From Acanthosepion lycidas (lineage: Eukaryota; Mollusca; Cephalopoda; Sepiida; Sepiidae): 64,000 nt of DNA. The notes under the pieces were generated by a model. The model did no database searches. It saw only the letters and a list, made by a program, of their open reading frames with translations, and was not told the origin of the DNA. Each line of letters starts with the position of its first letter. Position 1 is the stretch's first letter. Location of the stretch: contig OZ010579.1 of NCBI GenBank assembly GCA_963932145.1, positions 135,967,127 to 136,031,126 of the forward strand. Direction: 5' to 3'. The translations under genes were made by a program, and so were the position numbers. Below are positions 35,698 to 46,917 of the stretch, one piece after another.

Positions 35698-35943
35698 GAT
35701 TTTTGGTAGTGATTTTATTAGCCTATTAGATGCACAATGAGTTGGAGAATCTGATAAAACCTAATCTAATAGGCTAATAAAAATTAGCCTATTAGATGCA
35801 CAATGAGTTGGAGAATCAGATAAACCCCACTTCCGGTAGCCTAGCTGCAAGAGAAATGCCTTAAATTGCCGTTTGAAGCTTCAACTTTGGGTTCCCAGTT
35901 CCCGTTATTTGGGTATCGAAAAAAAAAGTCGATTAAGATTTGT
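35698..35943 (+). repeat. Chimeric 246-bp monomer with inverted insert, copy 2
   Basis: Identical arrangement to 33472-33717 at exactly 2226 bp offset: 65 bp of one monomer, the 20-nt inverted insert, then positions 20-180 of the next. The rearrangement was therefore carried along when the unit was duplicated. Confidence 0.95.
35764..35797. repeat. 34-bp hairpin-forming inverted repeat, copy 2
   Basis: Same two 15-nt arms and AAAA spacer as 33538-33571, with no difference between the two copies. Confidence 0.97.
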
Positions 35944-38900
35944 CATTTTTGGTAGTGATTTTATTAGCCTATTAGATGCACAATGAGTTGGAGACTCAGA
36001 TAAACCCCACTTCCGGTAGCCTAGCTGCAAGAGAAATGCCTTAAATTGCCGTTTGAAGCTTCAACTTTGGGTTCCCAGTTCCCGTTATTTGAGTATCGGA
36101 AAAAAAAGTCGATTAAGATTTGTCATTTTTGGTAGTGATTTTATTAGCCTTTTAGAGGCACAATGAGTTGGAGAATCAGATAAACCCCACTTCCGGTAGC
36201 CTAGCTGCAAGAGAAATGCCTTAAATTGCCGTTTGAAGCTTCAACTTTGGGTTCCCAGTTCCCGTTATTTGGGTATCGAAAAAAAAAGTCGATTAAGATT
36301 TGTCATTTTTGGTAGTGATTTTATTAGCCTATTAGATGCACAATGAGTTGGAGAATCTGATAAACCCCACTTCCGGTAGCCTAGCTGCAAGAGAAATGCC
36401 TTAAATTGCCGTTTGAAGCTTCAACTTTGGGTTCCCAGTTCCCGTTATTTGGGTATCGAAAAAAAAAGTCGATTAAGATTTGTCATTTTTGGTAGTGATT
36501 TTATTAGCCTATTAGATGCACAATGAGTTGGAGAATCTGATAAACCCCACTTCCGGTAGTCTAGCTGCAAGAGAAATGCCTTAAATTGCCGTTTGAAGCT
36601 TCAACTTTGGGTTCCCAGTTCCCGTTATTTGGGTATCGAAAAAAAAAGTCGATTAAGATTTGTCATTTTTGGTAGTGATTTTATTAGCCTATTAGATGCA
36701 CAATGAGTTGGAGAATCAGATAAACCCCACTTCCGGTAGCCTAGCTGCAAGAGAAATGCCTTAAATTGCCGTTTGAACCTTCAACTTTGGGTTCCCAGTT
36801 CCCGTTTTTTGGGTATCGAAAAAAAAAGTCGATTAAGATTTGTCATTTTTGGTAGTGATTTTATTAGCCTATTAGATGCACAATGAGTTGGAAAATCAGA
36901 TAAACCCCACTTCCGGTAGCCTAGCTCCAAGAGAAATGCCTTAAATTGGCGTTTGAAGCTTCAACTTTGGGTTCCCAGTTCCCGTTATTTGGGTATCGAA
37001 AAAAAAAGTCGATTAAGATTTGTCATTTTTGGTAGTGATTTTATTAGCCTATTAGATGCACAATGAGTTGGAGAATCTGATAAACCCCACTTCCGGTAGC
37101 CTAGCTGCAAGAGAAATGCCTTAAATTGCCGTTTGAAGCTTCAACTTTGGGTTCCCAGTTCCCGTTATTTGGGTATCGAAAAAAAAAGTCGATTAAGATT
37201 TGTCATTTTTGGTAGTGATTTTATTAGCCTATTAGATGCACAATGAGTTGGAGAATCAGATAAACCCCACTTCCGGTAGCCTAGCTGCAATGGAAATGCC
37301 TTAAATTGCCGCTTGAAGCTTCAACTTTGGGTTCCCAGTTCCCGTTATTTGGGTATCGAAAAAAAAAGTCGATTAAGATTTGTCATTTTTGGTAGTGATT
37401 TTATTAGCCTATTAGATGCACAATGAGTTGGAGAATCAGATAAACCCCACTTCCGGTAGCCTAGCTGCAAGAGAAATGCCTTAAATTGCCGTTTGAAGCT
37501 TCAACTTTGGGTTCCCAGTTCCCGTTATTTGAGTATCGGAAAAAAAAGTCGATTAAGATTTGTCATTTTTGGTAGTGATTTTATTAGCCTTTTAGATGCA
37601 CAATGAGTTGGAGAATCAGATAAACCCCACTTCCGGTAGCCTAGCTGCAAGAGAAATGCCTTAAATTGCCGTTTGAAGCTTCAACTTTGGGTTCCCAGTT
37701 CCCGTTATTTGGGTATCGAAAAAAAAAGTCGATTAAGATTTGTCATTTTTGGTAGTGATTTTATTAGCCTTTTAGATGCACAATGAGTTGGAGAATCAGA
37801 TAAACCCCACTTCCGGTAGCCTAGCTGCAAGAGAAATGCCTTAAATTGCCGTTTGAAGCTTCAACTTTGGGTTCCCAGTTCCCGTTATTTGGGTATCGAA
37901 AAAAAAGTCGATTAAGATTTGTCATTTTTGGTAGTGATTTTATTAGCCTATTAGATGCACAATGAGTTGGAGAATCAGATAAACCCCACTTCCGGTAGCC
38001 TAGCTGCAAGAGAAATGCCTTAAATTGCCGTTTGAAGCTTCAACTTTGGGTTCCCAGTTCCCGTTATTTGGGTATCGAAAAAAAAAGTCGATTAAGATTT
38101 GTCATTTTTGGTAGTGATTTTATTAGCCTATTAGATGCACAATGAGTTGGAGAATCAGATAAACCCCACTTCCGGTAGCCTAGCTGCAATGGAAATGCCT
38201 TAAATTGCCGCTTGAAGCTTCAACTTTGGGTTCCCAGTTCCCGTTATTTGGGTATCGAAAAAAAAAGTCGATTAAGATTTGTCATTTTTGGTAGTGATTT
38301 TATTAGCCTATTAGATGCACAATGAGTTGGAGAATCAGATAAACCCCACTTCCGGTAGCCTAGCTGCAAGAGAAATGCCTTAAATTGCCGTTTGAAGCTT
38401 CAACTTTGGGTTCCCAGTTCCCGTTATTTGAGTATCGGAAAAAAAAGTCGATTAAGATTTGTCATTTTTGGTAGTGATTTTATTAGCCTTTTAGATGCAC
38501 AATGAGTTGGAGAATCAGATAAACCCCACTTCCGGTAGTCTAGCTGCAAGAGAAATGCCTTAAATTGCCGTTTGAAGCTTCAACTTTGGGTTCCCAGTTC
38601 CCGTTATTTGGGTATCGAAAAAAAAGTCGATTAAGATTTGTCATTTTTGGTAGTGATTTTATTAGCCTATTAGATGCACAATGAGTTGGAGAATCAGATA
38701 AACCCCACTTCCGGTAGCCTAGCTGCAAGAGAAATGCCTTAAATTGCCGTTTGAAGCTTCAACTTTGGGTTCCCAGTTCCCGTTATTTGGGTATCGAAAA
38801 AAAAAGTCGATTAAGATTTGTCATTTTTGGTAGTGATTTTATTAGCCTATTAGATGCACAATGAGTTGGAGAATCAGATAAACCCCACTTCCGGTAGCCT

Positions 38901-41900
38901 AGCTGCAAGAGAAATGCCTTAAATTGCCGTTTGAAGCTTCAACTTTGGGTTCCCAGTTCCCGTTATTTGGGTATCGAAAAAAAAAGTCGATTAAGATTTG
39001 TCATTTTTGGTAGTGATTTTATTAGCCTATTAGATGCACAATGAGTTGGAGACTCAGATAAACCCCACTTCCGGTAGCCTAGCTGCAAGAGAAATGCCTT
39101 AAATTGCCGTTTGAAGCTTCAACTTTGGGTTCCCAGTTCCCGTTATTTGAGTATCGGAAAAAAAAGTCGATTAAGATTTGTCATTTTTGGTAGTGATTTT
39201 ATTAGCCTTTTAGAGGCACAATGAGTTGGAGAATCAGATAAACCCCACTTCCGGTAGCCTAGCTGCAAGAGAAATGCCTTAAATTGCCGTTTGAAGCTTC
39301 AACTTTGGGTTCCCAGTTCCCGTTATTTGGGTATCGAAAAAAAAAGTCGATTAAGATTTGTCATTTTTGGTAGTGATTTTATTAGCCTATTAGATGCACA
39401 ATGAGTTGGAGAATCTGATAAACCCCACTTCCGGTAGCCTAGCTGCAAGAGAAATGCCTTAAATTGCCGTTTGAAGCTTCAACTTTGGGTTCCCAGTTCC
39501 CGTTATTTGGGTATCGAAAAAAAAAGTCGATTAAGATTTGTCATTTTTGGTAGTGATTTTATTAGCCTATTAGATGCACAATGAGTTGGAGAATCTGATA
39601 AACCCCACTTCCGGTAGTCTAGCTGCAAGAGAAATGCCTTAAATTGCCGTTTGAAGCTTCAACTTTGGGTTCCCAGTTCCCGTTATTTGGGTATCGAAAA
39701 AAAAAGTCGATTAAGATTTGTCATTTTTGGTAGTGATTTTATTAGCCTATTAGATGCACAATGAGTTGGAGAATCAGATAAACCCCACTTCCGGTAGCCT
39801 AGCTGCAAGAGAAATGCCTTAAATTGCCGTTTGAACCTTCAACTTTGGGTTCCCAGTTCCCGTTTTTTGGGTATCGAAAAAAAAAGTCGATTAAGATTTG
39901 TCATTTTTGGTAGTGATTTTATTAGCCTATTAGATGCACAATGAGTTGGAAAATCAGATAAACCCCACTTCCGGTAGCCTAGCTCCAAGAGAAATGCCTT
40001 AAATTGGCGTTTGAAGCTTCAACTTTGGGTTCCCAGTTCCCGTTATTTGGGTATCGAAAAAAAAAGTCGATTAAGATTTGTCATTTTTGGTAGTGATTTT
40101 ATTAGCCTATTAGATGCACAATGAGTTGGAGAATCTGATAAACCCCACTTCCGGTAGCCTAGCTGCAAGAGAAATGCCTTAAATTGCCGTTTGAAGCTTC
40201 AACTTTGGGTTCCCAGTTCCCGTTATTTGGGTATCGAAAAAAAAAGTCGATTAAGATTTGTCATTTTTGGTAGTGATTTTATTAGCCTATTAGATGCACA
40301 ATGAGTTGGAGAATCAGATAAACCCCACTTCCGGTAGCCTAGCTGCAATGGAAATGCCTTAAATTGCCGCTTGAAGCTTCAACTTTGGGTTCCCAGTTCC
40401 CGTTATTTGGGTATCGAAAAAAAAAGTCGATTAAGATTTGTCATTTTTGGTAGTGATTTTATTAGCCTATTAGATGCACAATGAGTTGGAGAATCAGATA
40501 AACCCCACTTCCGGTAGCCTAGCTGCAAGAGAAATGCCTTAAATTGCCGTTTGAAGCTTCAACTTTGGGTTCCCAGTTCCCGTTATTTGAGTATCGGAAA
40601 AAAAAGTCGATTAAGATTTGTCATTTTTGGTAGTGATTTTATTAGCCTTTTAGATGCACAATGAGTTGGAGAATCAGATAAACCCCACTTCCGGTAGCCT
40701 AGCTGCAAGAGAAATGCCTTAAATTGCCGTTTGAAGCTTCAACTTTGGGGTCCCAGTTCCCGTTATTTGGGTATCGAAAAAAAAAGTCGATTAAGATTTG
40801 TCATTTTTGGTAGTGATTTTATTAGCCTTTTAGATGCACAATGAGTTGGAGAATCAGATAAACCCCACTTCCGGTAGCCTAGCTGCAAGAGAAATGCCTT
40901 AAATTGCCGTTTGAAGCTTCAACTTTGGGTTCCCAGTTCCCGTTATTTGGGTATCGAAAAAAAAGTCGATTAAGATTTGTCATTTTTGGTAGTGATTTTA
41001 TTAGCCTATTAGATGCACAATGAGTTGGAGAATCAGATAAACCCCACTTCCGGTAGCCTAGCTGCAAGAGAAATGCCTTAAATTGCCGTTTGAAGCTTCA
41101 ACTTTGGGTTCCCAGTTCCCGTTATTTGGGTATCGAAAAAAAAAGTCGATTAAGATTTGTCATTTTTGGTAGTGATTTTATTAGCCTATTAGATGCACAA
41201 TGAGTTGGAGAATCAGATAAACCCCACTTCCGGTAGCCTAGCTGCAATGGAAATGCCTTAAATTGCCGCTTGAAGCTTCAACTTTGGGTTCCCAGTTCCC
41301 GTTATTTGGGTATCGAAAAAAAAAGTCGATTAAGATTTGTCATTTTTGGTAGTGATTTTATTAGCCTATTAGATGCACAATGAGTTGGAGAATCAGATAA
41401 ACCCCACTTCCGGTAGCCTAGCTGCAAGAGAAATGCCTTAAATTGCCGTTTGAAGCTTCAACTTTGGGTTCCCAGTTCCCGTTATTTGAGTATCGGAAAA
41501 AAAAGTCGATTAAGATTTGTCATTTTTGGTAGTGATTTTATTAGCCTTTTAGATGCACAATGAGTTGGAGAATCAGATAAACCCCACTTCCGGTAGTCTA
41601 GCTGCAAGAGAAATGCCTTAAATTGCCGTTTGAAGCTTCAACTTTGGGTTCCCAGTTCCCGTTATTTGGGTATCGAAAAAAAAGTCGATTAAGATTTGTC
41701 ATTTTTGGTAGTGATTTTATTAGCCTATTAGATGCACAATGAGTTGGAGAATCAGATAAACCCCACTTCCGGTAGCCTAGCTGCAAGAGAAATGCCTTAA
41801 ATTGCCGTTTGAAGCTTCAACTTTGGGTTCCCAGTTCCCGTTATTTGGGTATCGAAAAAAAAAGTCGATTAAGATTTGTCATTTTTGGTAGTGATTTTAT

Positions 41901-42059
41901 TAGCCTATTAGATGCACAATGAGTTGGAGAATCAGATAAACCCCACTTCCGGTAGCCTAGCTGCAAGAGAAATGCCTTAAATTGCCGTTTGAAGCTTCAA
42001 CTTTGGGTTCCCAGTTCCCGTTATTTGGGTATCGAAAAAAAAAGTCGATTAAGATTTGT
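35944..42059 (+). repeat. Block 5: two 3058-bp HOR units (17 monomers)
   Basis: Unit 1 is 35944-39001 and unit 2 is 39002-42059. Order: gactcag-S, tttagagg, ctg, tagtcta, gaacctt with cccgtttttt, ggaaaatc/gctccaag/ggcgttt, ctg, caatgg/ccgctt, S, F, F with an A8 tract, plain, caatgg/ccgctt, S, F/tagtcta with A8, plain, plain. The length is 17 x 180 minus 2 because of the two A8 tracts. The one difference I noticed is ggggtccc at about 40748 in unit 2 against gggttccc in unit 1, so the copies are nearly identical. Confidence 0.92.
37744..38641 (+). repeat. Nested 719-bp repeat inside block 5
   Basis: The F/A8 monomer at 37744 recurs at 38463, 719 bp later, after plain, caatgg/ccgctt and S. The same pair occurs in unit 2 (40802 and 41521). 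The four-monomer string seems to be the amplification core that also builds block 6. Confidence 0.75.
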
Positions 42060-44037
42060 CATTTTTGGTAGTGATTTTATTAGCCTATTAGATGCACAAT
42101 GAGTTGGAGAATCTGATAAACCCCACTTCCGGTAGCCTAGCTGCAAGAGAAATGCCTTAAATTGCCGTTTGAAGCTTCAACTTTGGGTTCCCAGTTCCCG
42201 TTATTTGGGTATCGAAAAAAAAAGTCGATTAAGATTTGTCATTTTTGGTAGTGATTTTATTAGCCTATTAGATGCACAATGAGTTGGAGAATCAGATAAA
42301 CCCCACTTCCGGTAGCCTAGCTGCAATGGAAATGCCTTAAATTGCCGCTTGAAGCTTCAACTTTGGGTTCCCAGTTCCCGTTATTTGGGTATCGAAAAAA
42401 AAAGTCGATTAAGATTTGTCATTTTTGGTAGTGATTTTATTAGCCTATTAGATGCACAATGAGTTGGAGAATCAGATAAACCCCACTTCCGGTAGCCTAG
42501 CTGCAAGAGAAATGCCTTAAATTGCCGTTTGAAGCTTCAACTTTGGGTTCCCAGTTCCCGTTATTTGAGTATCGGAAAAAAAAGTCGATTAAGATTTGTC
42601 ATTTTTGGTAGTGATTTTATTAGCCATTTAGATGCACAATGAGTTGGAGAATCAGATAAACCCCACTTCCGGTAGCCTAGCTGCAAGAGAAATGCCTTAA
42701 ATTGCCGTTTGAAGCTTCAACTTTGGGTTCCCAGTTCCCGTTATTTGGGTATCGAAAAAAAAAGTCGATTAAGATTTGTCATTTTTGGTAGTGATTTTAT
42801 TAGCCTATTAGATGCACAATGAGTTGGAGAATCTGATAAACCCCACTTCCGGTAGCCTAGCTGCAAGAGAAATGCCTTAAATTGCCGTTTGAAGCTTCAA
42901 CTTTGGGTTCCCAGTTCCCGTTATTTGGGTATCGAAAAAAAAGTCGATTAAGATTTGTCATTTTTGGTAGTGATTTTATTAGCCTATTAGATGCACAATG
43001 AGTTGGAGAATCAGATAAACCCCACTTCCGGTAGCCTAGCTGCAATGGAAATGCCTTAAATTGCCGCTTGAAGCTTCAACTTTGGGTTCCCAGTTCCCGT
43101 TATTTGGGTACCGAAAAAAAAAGTCGATTAAGATTTGTCATTTTTGGTAGTGATTTTATTAGCCTATTAGATGCACAATGAGTTGGAGAATCAGATAAAC
43201 CCCACTTCCGGTAGCCTAGCTGCAAGAGAAATGCCTTAAATTGCCGTTTGAAGCTTCAACTTAGGGTTCCCAGTTCCCGTTATTTGAGTATCGGAAAAAA
43301 AAGTCGATTAAGATTTGTCATTTTTGGTAGTGATTTTATTAGCCTTTTAGATGCACAATGAGTTGGAGAATCAGATAAACCCCACTTCCGGTAGCCTAGC
43401 TGCAAGAGAAATGCCTTAAATTGCCGTTTGAAGCTTCAACTTTGGGTTCCCAGTTCCCGTTATTTGGGTATCGAAAAAAAAGTCGATTAAGATTTGTCAT
43501 TTTTGGTAGTGATTTTATTAGCCTATTAGATGCACAATGAGTTGCAGAATCAGATAAACCCCACTTCCGGTAGCCTAGCTGCAAGAGAAATGCCTTAAAT
43601 TGCCGTTTGAAGCTTCAACTTTGGGTTCCCAGTTCCCGTTATTTGGGTATCGAAAAAAAAAGTCGATTAAGATTTGTCATTTTTGGTAGTGATTTTATTA
43701 GCCTATTAGATGCACAATGAGTTGGAGAATCAGATAAACCCCACTTCCGGTAGCCTAGCTGCAATGGAAATGCCTTAAATTGCCGCTTGAAGCTTCAACT
43801 TTGGGTTCCCAGTTCCCGTTATTTGGGTATCGAAAAAAAAAGTCGATTAAGATTTGTCATTTTTGGTAGTGATTTTATTAGCCTATTAGATGCACAATGA
43901 GTTGGAGAATCAGATAAACCCCACTTCCGGTAGCCTAGCTGCAAGAGAAATGCCTTAAATTGCCGTTTGAAGCTTCAACTTTGGGTTCCCAGTTCCCGTT
44001 ATTTGGGTATCGAAAAAAAAAGTCGATTAAGATTTGT
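42060..44037 (+). repeat. Block 6: mosaic of four-monomer repeats
   Basis: The string ctg, caatgg/ccgctt, S, F occurs at 42060-42779 and again at 42780-43497, the second with two A8 tracts. A third, incomplete round begins at 43498. Private marks are gccattta at 42624 (an altered F), taccg near 43110, acttagg near 43260 and gttgcag near 43543. Block 7 begins at 44038 with the first ggaaggc monomer. Confidence 0.8.
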
Positions 44038-45837
44038 CATTTTTGGTAGTGATTTTATTAGCCTATTATATGCACAATGAGTTGGAGAATCAGATAAACC
44101 CCACTTCCGGAAGGCTAGCTGCAAGAGAAATGCCTTAAATTGCCGTTTGAAGCTTCAACTTTGGGTTCCCAGTTCCCGTTATTTAGGTATCGAAAAAAAA
44201 AGTCGATTAAGATTTGTCATTTCTGGTAGTGATTTCATTAGCCTATTAGATGCACAATGAGTTGGAGAATCTGATAAACCCCACTTCCGGTAGCCTAGCT
44301 GCAAGAGAAATGCCTTAAATTGCCGTTTGAAGCTTCAACTTTGGGTTCCCAGTTCCCGTTATTTGGGTATCGAAAAAAAAATTCGATTAAGATTTGTCAT
44401 TTTTGGTAGTGATTTTATTAGCCTATTCGATGCACAATGAGTTGGAGAATCAGATAAACCCCACTTCCGGTAGCCTAGCTGCAAGAGAAATGCCTTAAAT
44501 TGCCGTTTGAAGCTTCAACTTTGGGTTCCCAGTTCCCGTTATTTGGGTATCCAAAAAAAAAGTCGATTAAGATTTGTCATTTTTGGTAGTGATTTTATTA
44601 GCCTATTAGATGCACAATGAGTTGGAGAATCAGATAAACCCCACTTCCGGTAGCCTAGCTGCAAGCGAAATGCCTTAAATTGCCGTTTGAAGCTTCAACT
44701 TTGGGTTCCCAGTTCCCGTTATTTGGGTATCGAAAAAAAAAGTCGATTAAGATTTGTCATTTTTGGTAGTGATTTTATTAGCCTATTAGATGCACAATGA
44801 GTTGGAGAATCAGATAAACCCCACTTCCGGTAGCCTAGCTGCAAGAGAAATGCCTTAAATTGCCGTTTGAAGCTTCAACTTTGGGTTCCCAGTTCCCGTT
44901 ATTTGAGTATCGGAAAAAAAAGTCGATTAAGATTTGTCATTTTTGGTAGTGATTTTATTAGCCTTTTAGATGCACAATGAGTTGGAGAATCAGATAAACC
45001 CCACTTCCGGTAGCCTAGCTGCAAGAGAAATGCCTTAAATTGCCGTTTGAAGCTTCAACTTTGGGTTCCCAGTTCCCGTTATTTGGGTATCGAAAAAAAA
45101 AGTCGATTAAGATTTGTCATTTTTGGTAGTGATTTTATTAGCCTATTAGATGCACAATGAGTTGGAGAATCTGATAAACCCCACTTCCGGTAGCCTAGCT
45201 GCAAGAGAAATGCCTTAAATTGCCGTTTGAAGCTTCAACTTTGGGTTCCCAGTTCCCGTTATTTGGGTATCGAAAAAAAAAGTCGATTAAGATTTGTCAT
45301 TTTTGGTAGTGATTTTATTAGCCTATTCGATGCACAATGAGTTGGAGAATCAGATAAACCCCACTTCCGGAAGGCTAGCTGCAAGAGAAATGCCTTAAAT
45401 TGCCGTTTGAAGCTTCAACTTTGGGTTCCCAGTTCCCGTTATTTGAGTATCGGAAAAAAAAGTCGATTAAGATTTGTCATTTTTGGTAGTGATTTTATTA
45501 GCCTTTTAGATGCACAATGAGTTGGAGAATCAGATAAACCCCACTTCCGGTAGCCTAGCTGCAAGAGAAATGCCTTAAATTGCCGTTTGAAGCTTCAACT
45601 TTGGGTTCCCAGTTCCCGTTATTTGGGTATCCAAAAAAAAAGTCGATTAAGATTTGTCATTTTTGGTAGTGATTTTATTAGCCTATTAGATGCACAATGA
45701 GTTGGAGAATCTGATAAACCCCACTTCCGGTAGCCTAGCTGCAAGAGAAATGCCTTAAATTGCCGTTTGAAGCTTCAACTTTGGGTTCCCAGTTCCCGTT
45801 ATTTGGGTATCGAAAATAAAATACGATTAAGATTTGT
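44038..45837 (+). repeat. Block 7 lead-in (10 monomers)
   Basis: Z (with a private attatatg), Y (with gatttcatt), W, V, S, F, ctg, Z-S, F ending in a ccaaaa run, and ctg ending in aaaataaaatacg. This is the 15-mer with an internal deletion: the F monomer at 45478 is a hybrid that takes its 3' end from a W-type monomer. Confidence 0.82.
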
Positions 45838-46917
45838 CATTTTTGGTAGTGATTTTATTAGCCTATTCGATGCACAATGAGTTGGAGAATCAGATAAACC
45901 CCACTTCCGGAAGGCTAGCTGCAAGAGAAATGCCTTAAATTGCCGTTTGAAGCTTCAACTTTGGGTTCCCAGTTCCCGTTATTTAGGTATCGAAAAAAAA
46001 AGTCGATTAAGATTTGTCATTTCTGGTAGTGATTTTATTAGCCTATTAGATGCACAATGAGTTGGAGAATCTGATAAACCCCACTTCCGGTAGCCTAGCT
46101 GCAAGAGAAATGCCTTAAATTGCCGTTTGAAGCTTCAACTTTGGGTTCCCAGTTCCCGTTATTTGGGTATCGAAAAAAAAATTCGATTAAGATTTGTCAT
46201 TTTTGGTAGTGATTTTATTAGCCTATTAGATGCACAATGAGTTGGAGAATCAGATAAACCCCACTTCCGGTAGCCTAGCTGCAAGAGAAATGCCTTAAAT
46301 TGCCGTTTGAAGCTTCAACTTTGGGTTCCCAGTTCCCGTTATTTGGGTATCCAAAAAAAAAGTCGATTAAGATTTGTCATTTTTGGTAGTGATTTTATTA
46401 GCCTATTAGATGCACAATGAGTTGGAGAATCATATAAACCCCACTTCCGGTAGCCTAGCTGCAAGCGAAATGCCTTAAATTGCCGTTTGAAGCTTCAACT
46501 TTGGGTTCCCAGTTCCCGTTATTTGGGTATCGAAAAAAAAAGTCGATTAAGATTTGTCATTTTTGGTAGTGATTTTATTAGCCTATTAGATGCACAATGA
46601 GTTGGAGAATCAGATAAACCCCACTTCCGGTAGCCTAGCTGCAAGAGAAATGCCTTAAATTGCCGTTTGAACCTTCAACTTTGGGTTCCCAGTTCCCGTT
46701 ATTTGAGTATCGGAAAAAAAAGTCGATTAAGATTTGTCATTTTTGGTAGTGATTTTATTAGCCTTTTAGATGCACAATGAGTTGGAGAATCAGATAAACC
46801 CCACTTCCGGTAGCCTAGCTGCAAGAGAAATGCCTTAAATTGCCGTTTGAAGCTTCAACTTTGGGTTCCCAGTTCCCGTTATTTGGGTATCGAAAATAAA
46901 ATACGATTAAGATTTGT
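45838..46917 (+). repeat. Block 7 short unit (6 monomers, 1080 bp)
   Basis: Z, Y, W, V with catataaa, gaacctt-S, and an F monomer whose 3' end carries aaaataaaatacg, a mark that otherwise belongs to the fifteenth monomer. The monomer 46738-46917 is therefore an F/ctg hybrid marking a nine-monomer deletion. The first five monomers are repeated from 46918 at 1080 bp offset. Confidence 0.88.

Larger units (their letters stand above)
31493..35943 (+). repeat. Block 4: 2226-bp HOR containing a fold-back
   Basis: 31852-33717 is repeated at 34078-35943 at an offset of 2226 bp. This equals eleven 180-bp monomers plus one 246-bp chimeric monomer, so the unit is not a multiple of 180. Shared marks in order include gactcag-S, a tttagagg monomer with ggggtccc/ttcgcg/ggatatcg/tttcgat, ggttgtg/tggctta, gaataag, ctg, ggtaatg/ccagttcc/caatgg, plain, tttgatattg/tagtcta/ttaaatctt, ttatatt/aacattgg and the fold-back monomer. 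Between the copies lie two extra monomers (33718-34077). Confidence 0.9.

Noticed and set aside
37821..38009. 62-codon minus-strand open frames, eleven places between 23666 and 58166
   Set aside because: All start at TTG and differ from neighbouring closed monomers only by A-tract length (A8, A7 or A11). There is no start context, no codon bias and no domain, and the frames repeat the satellite consensus.
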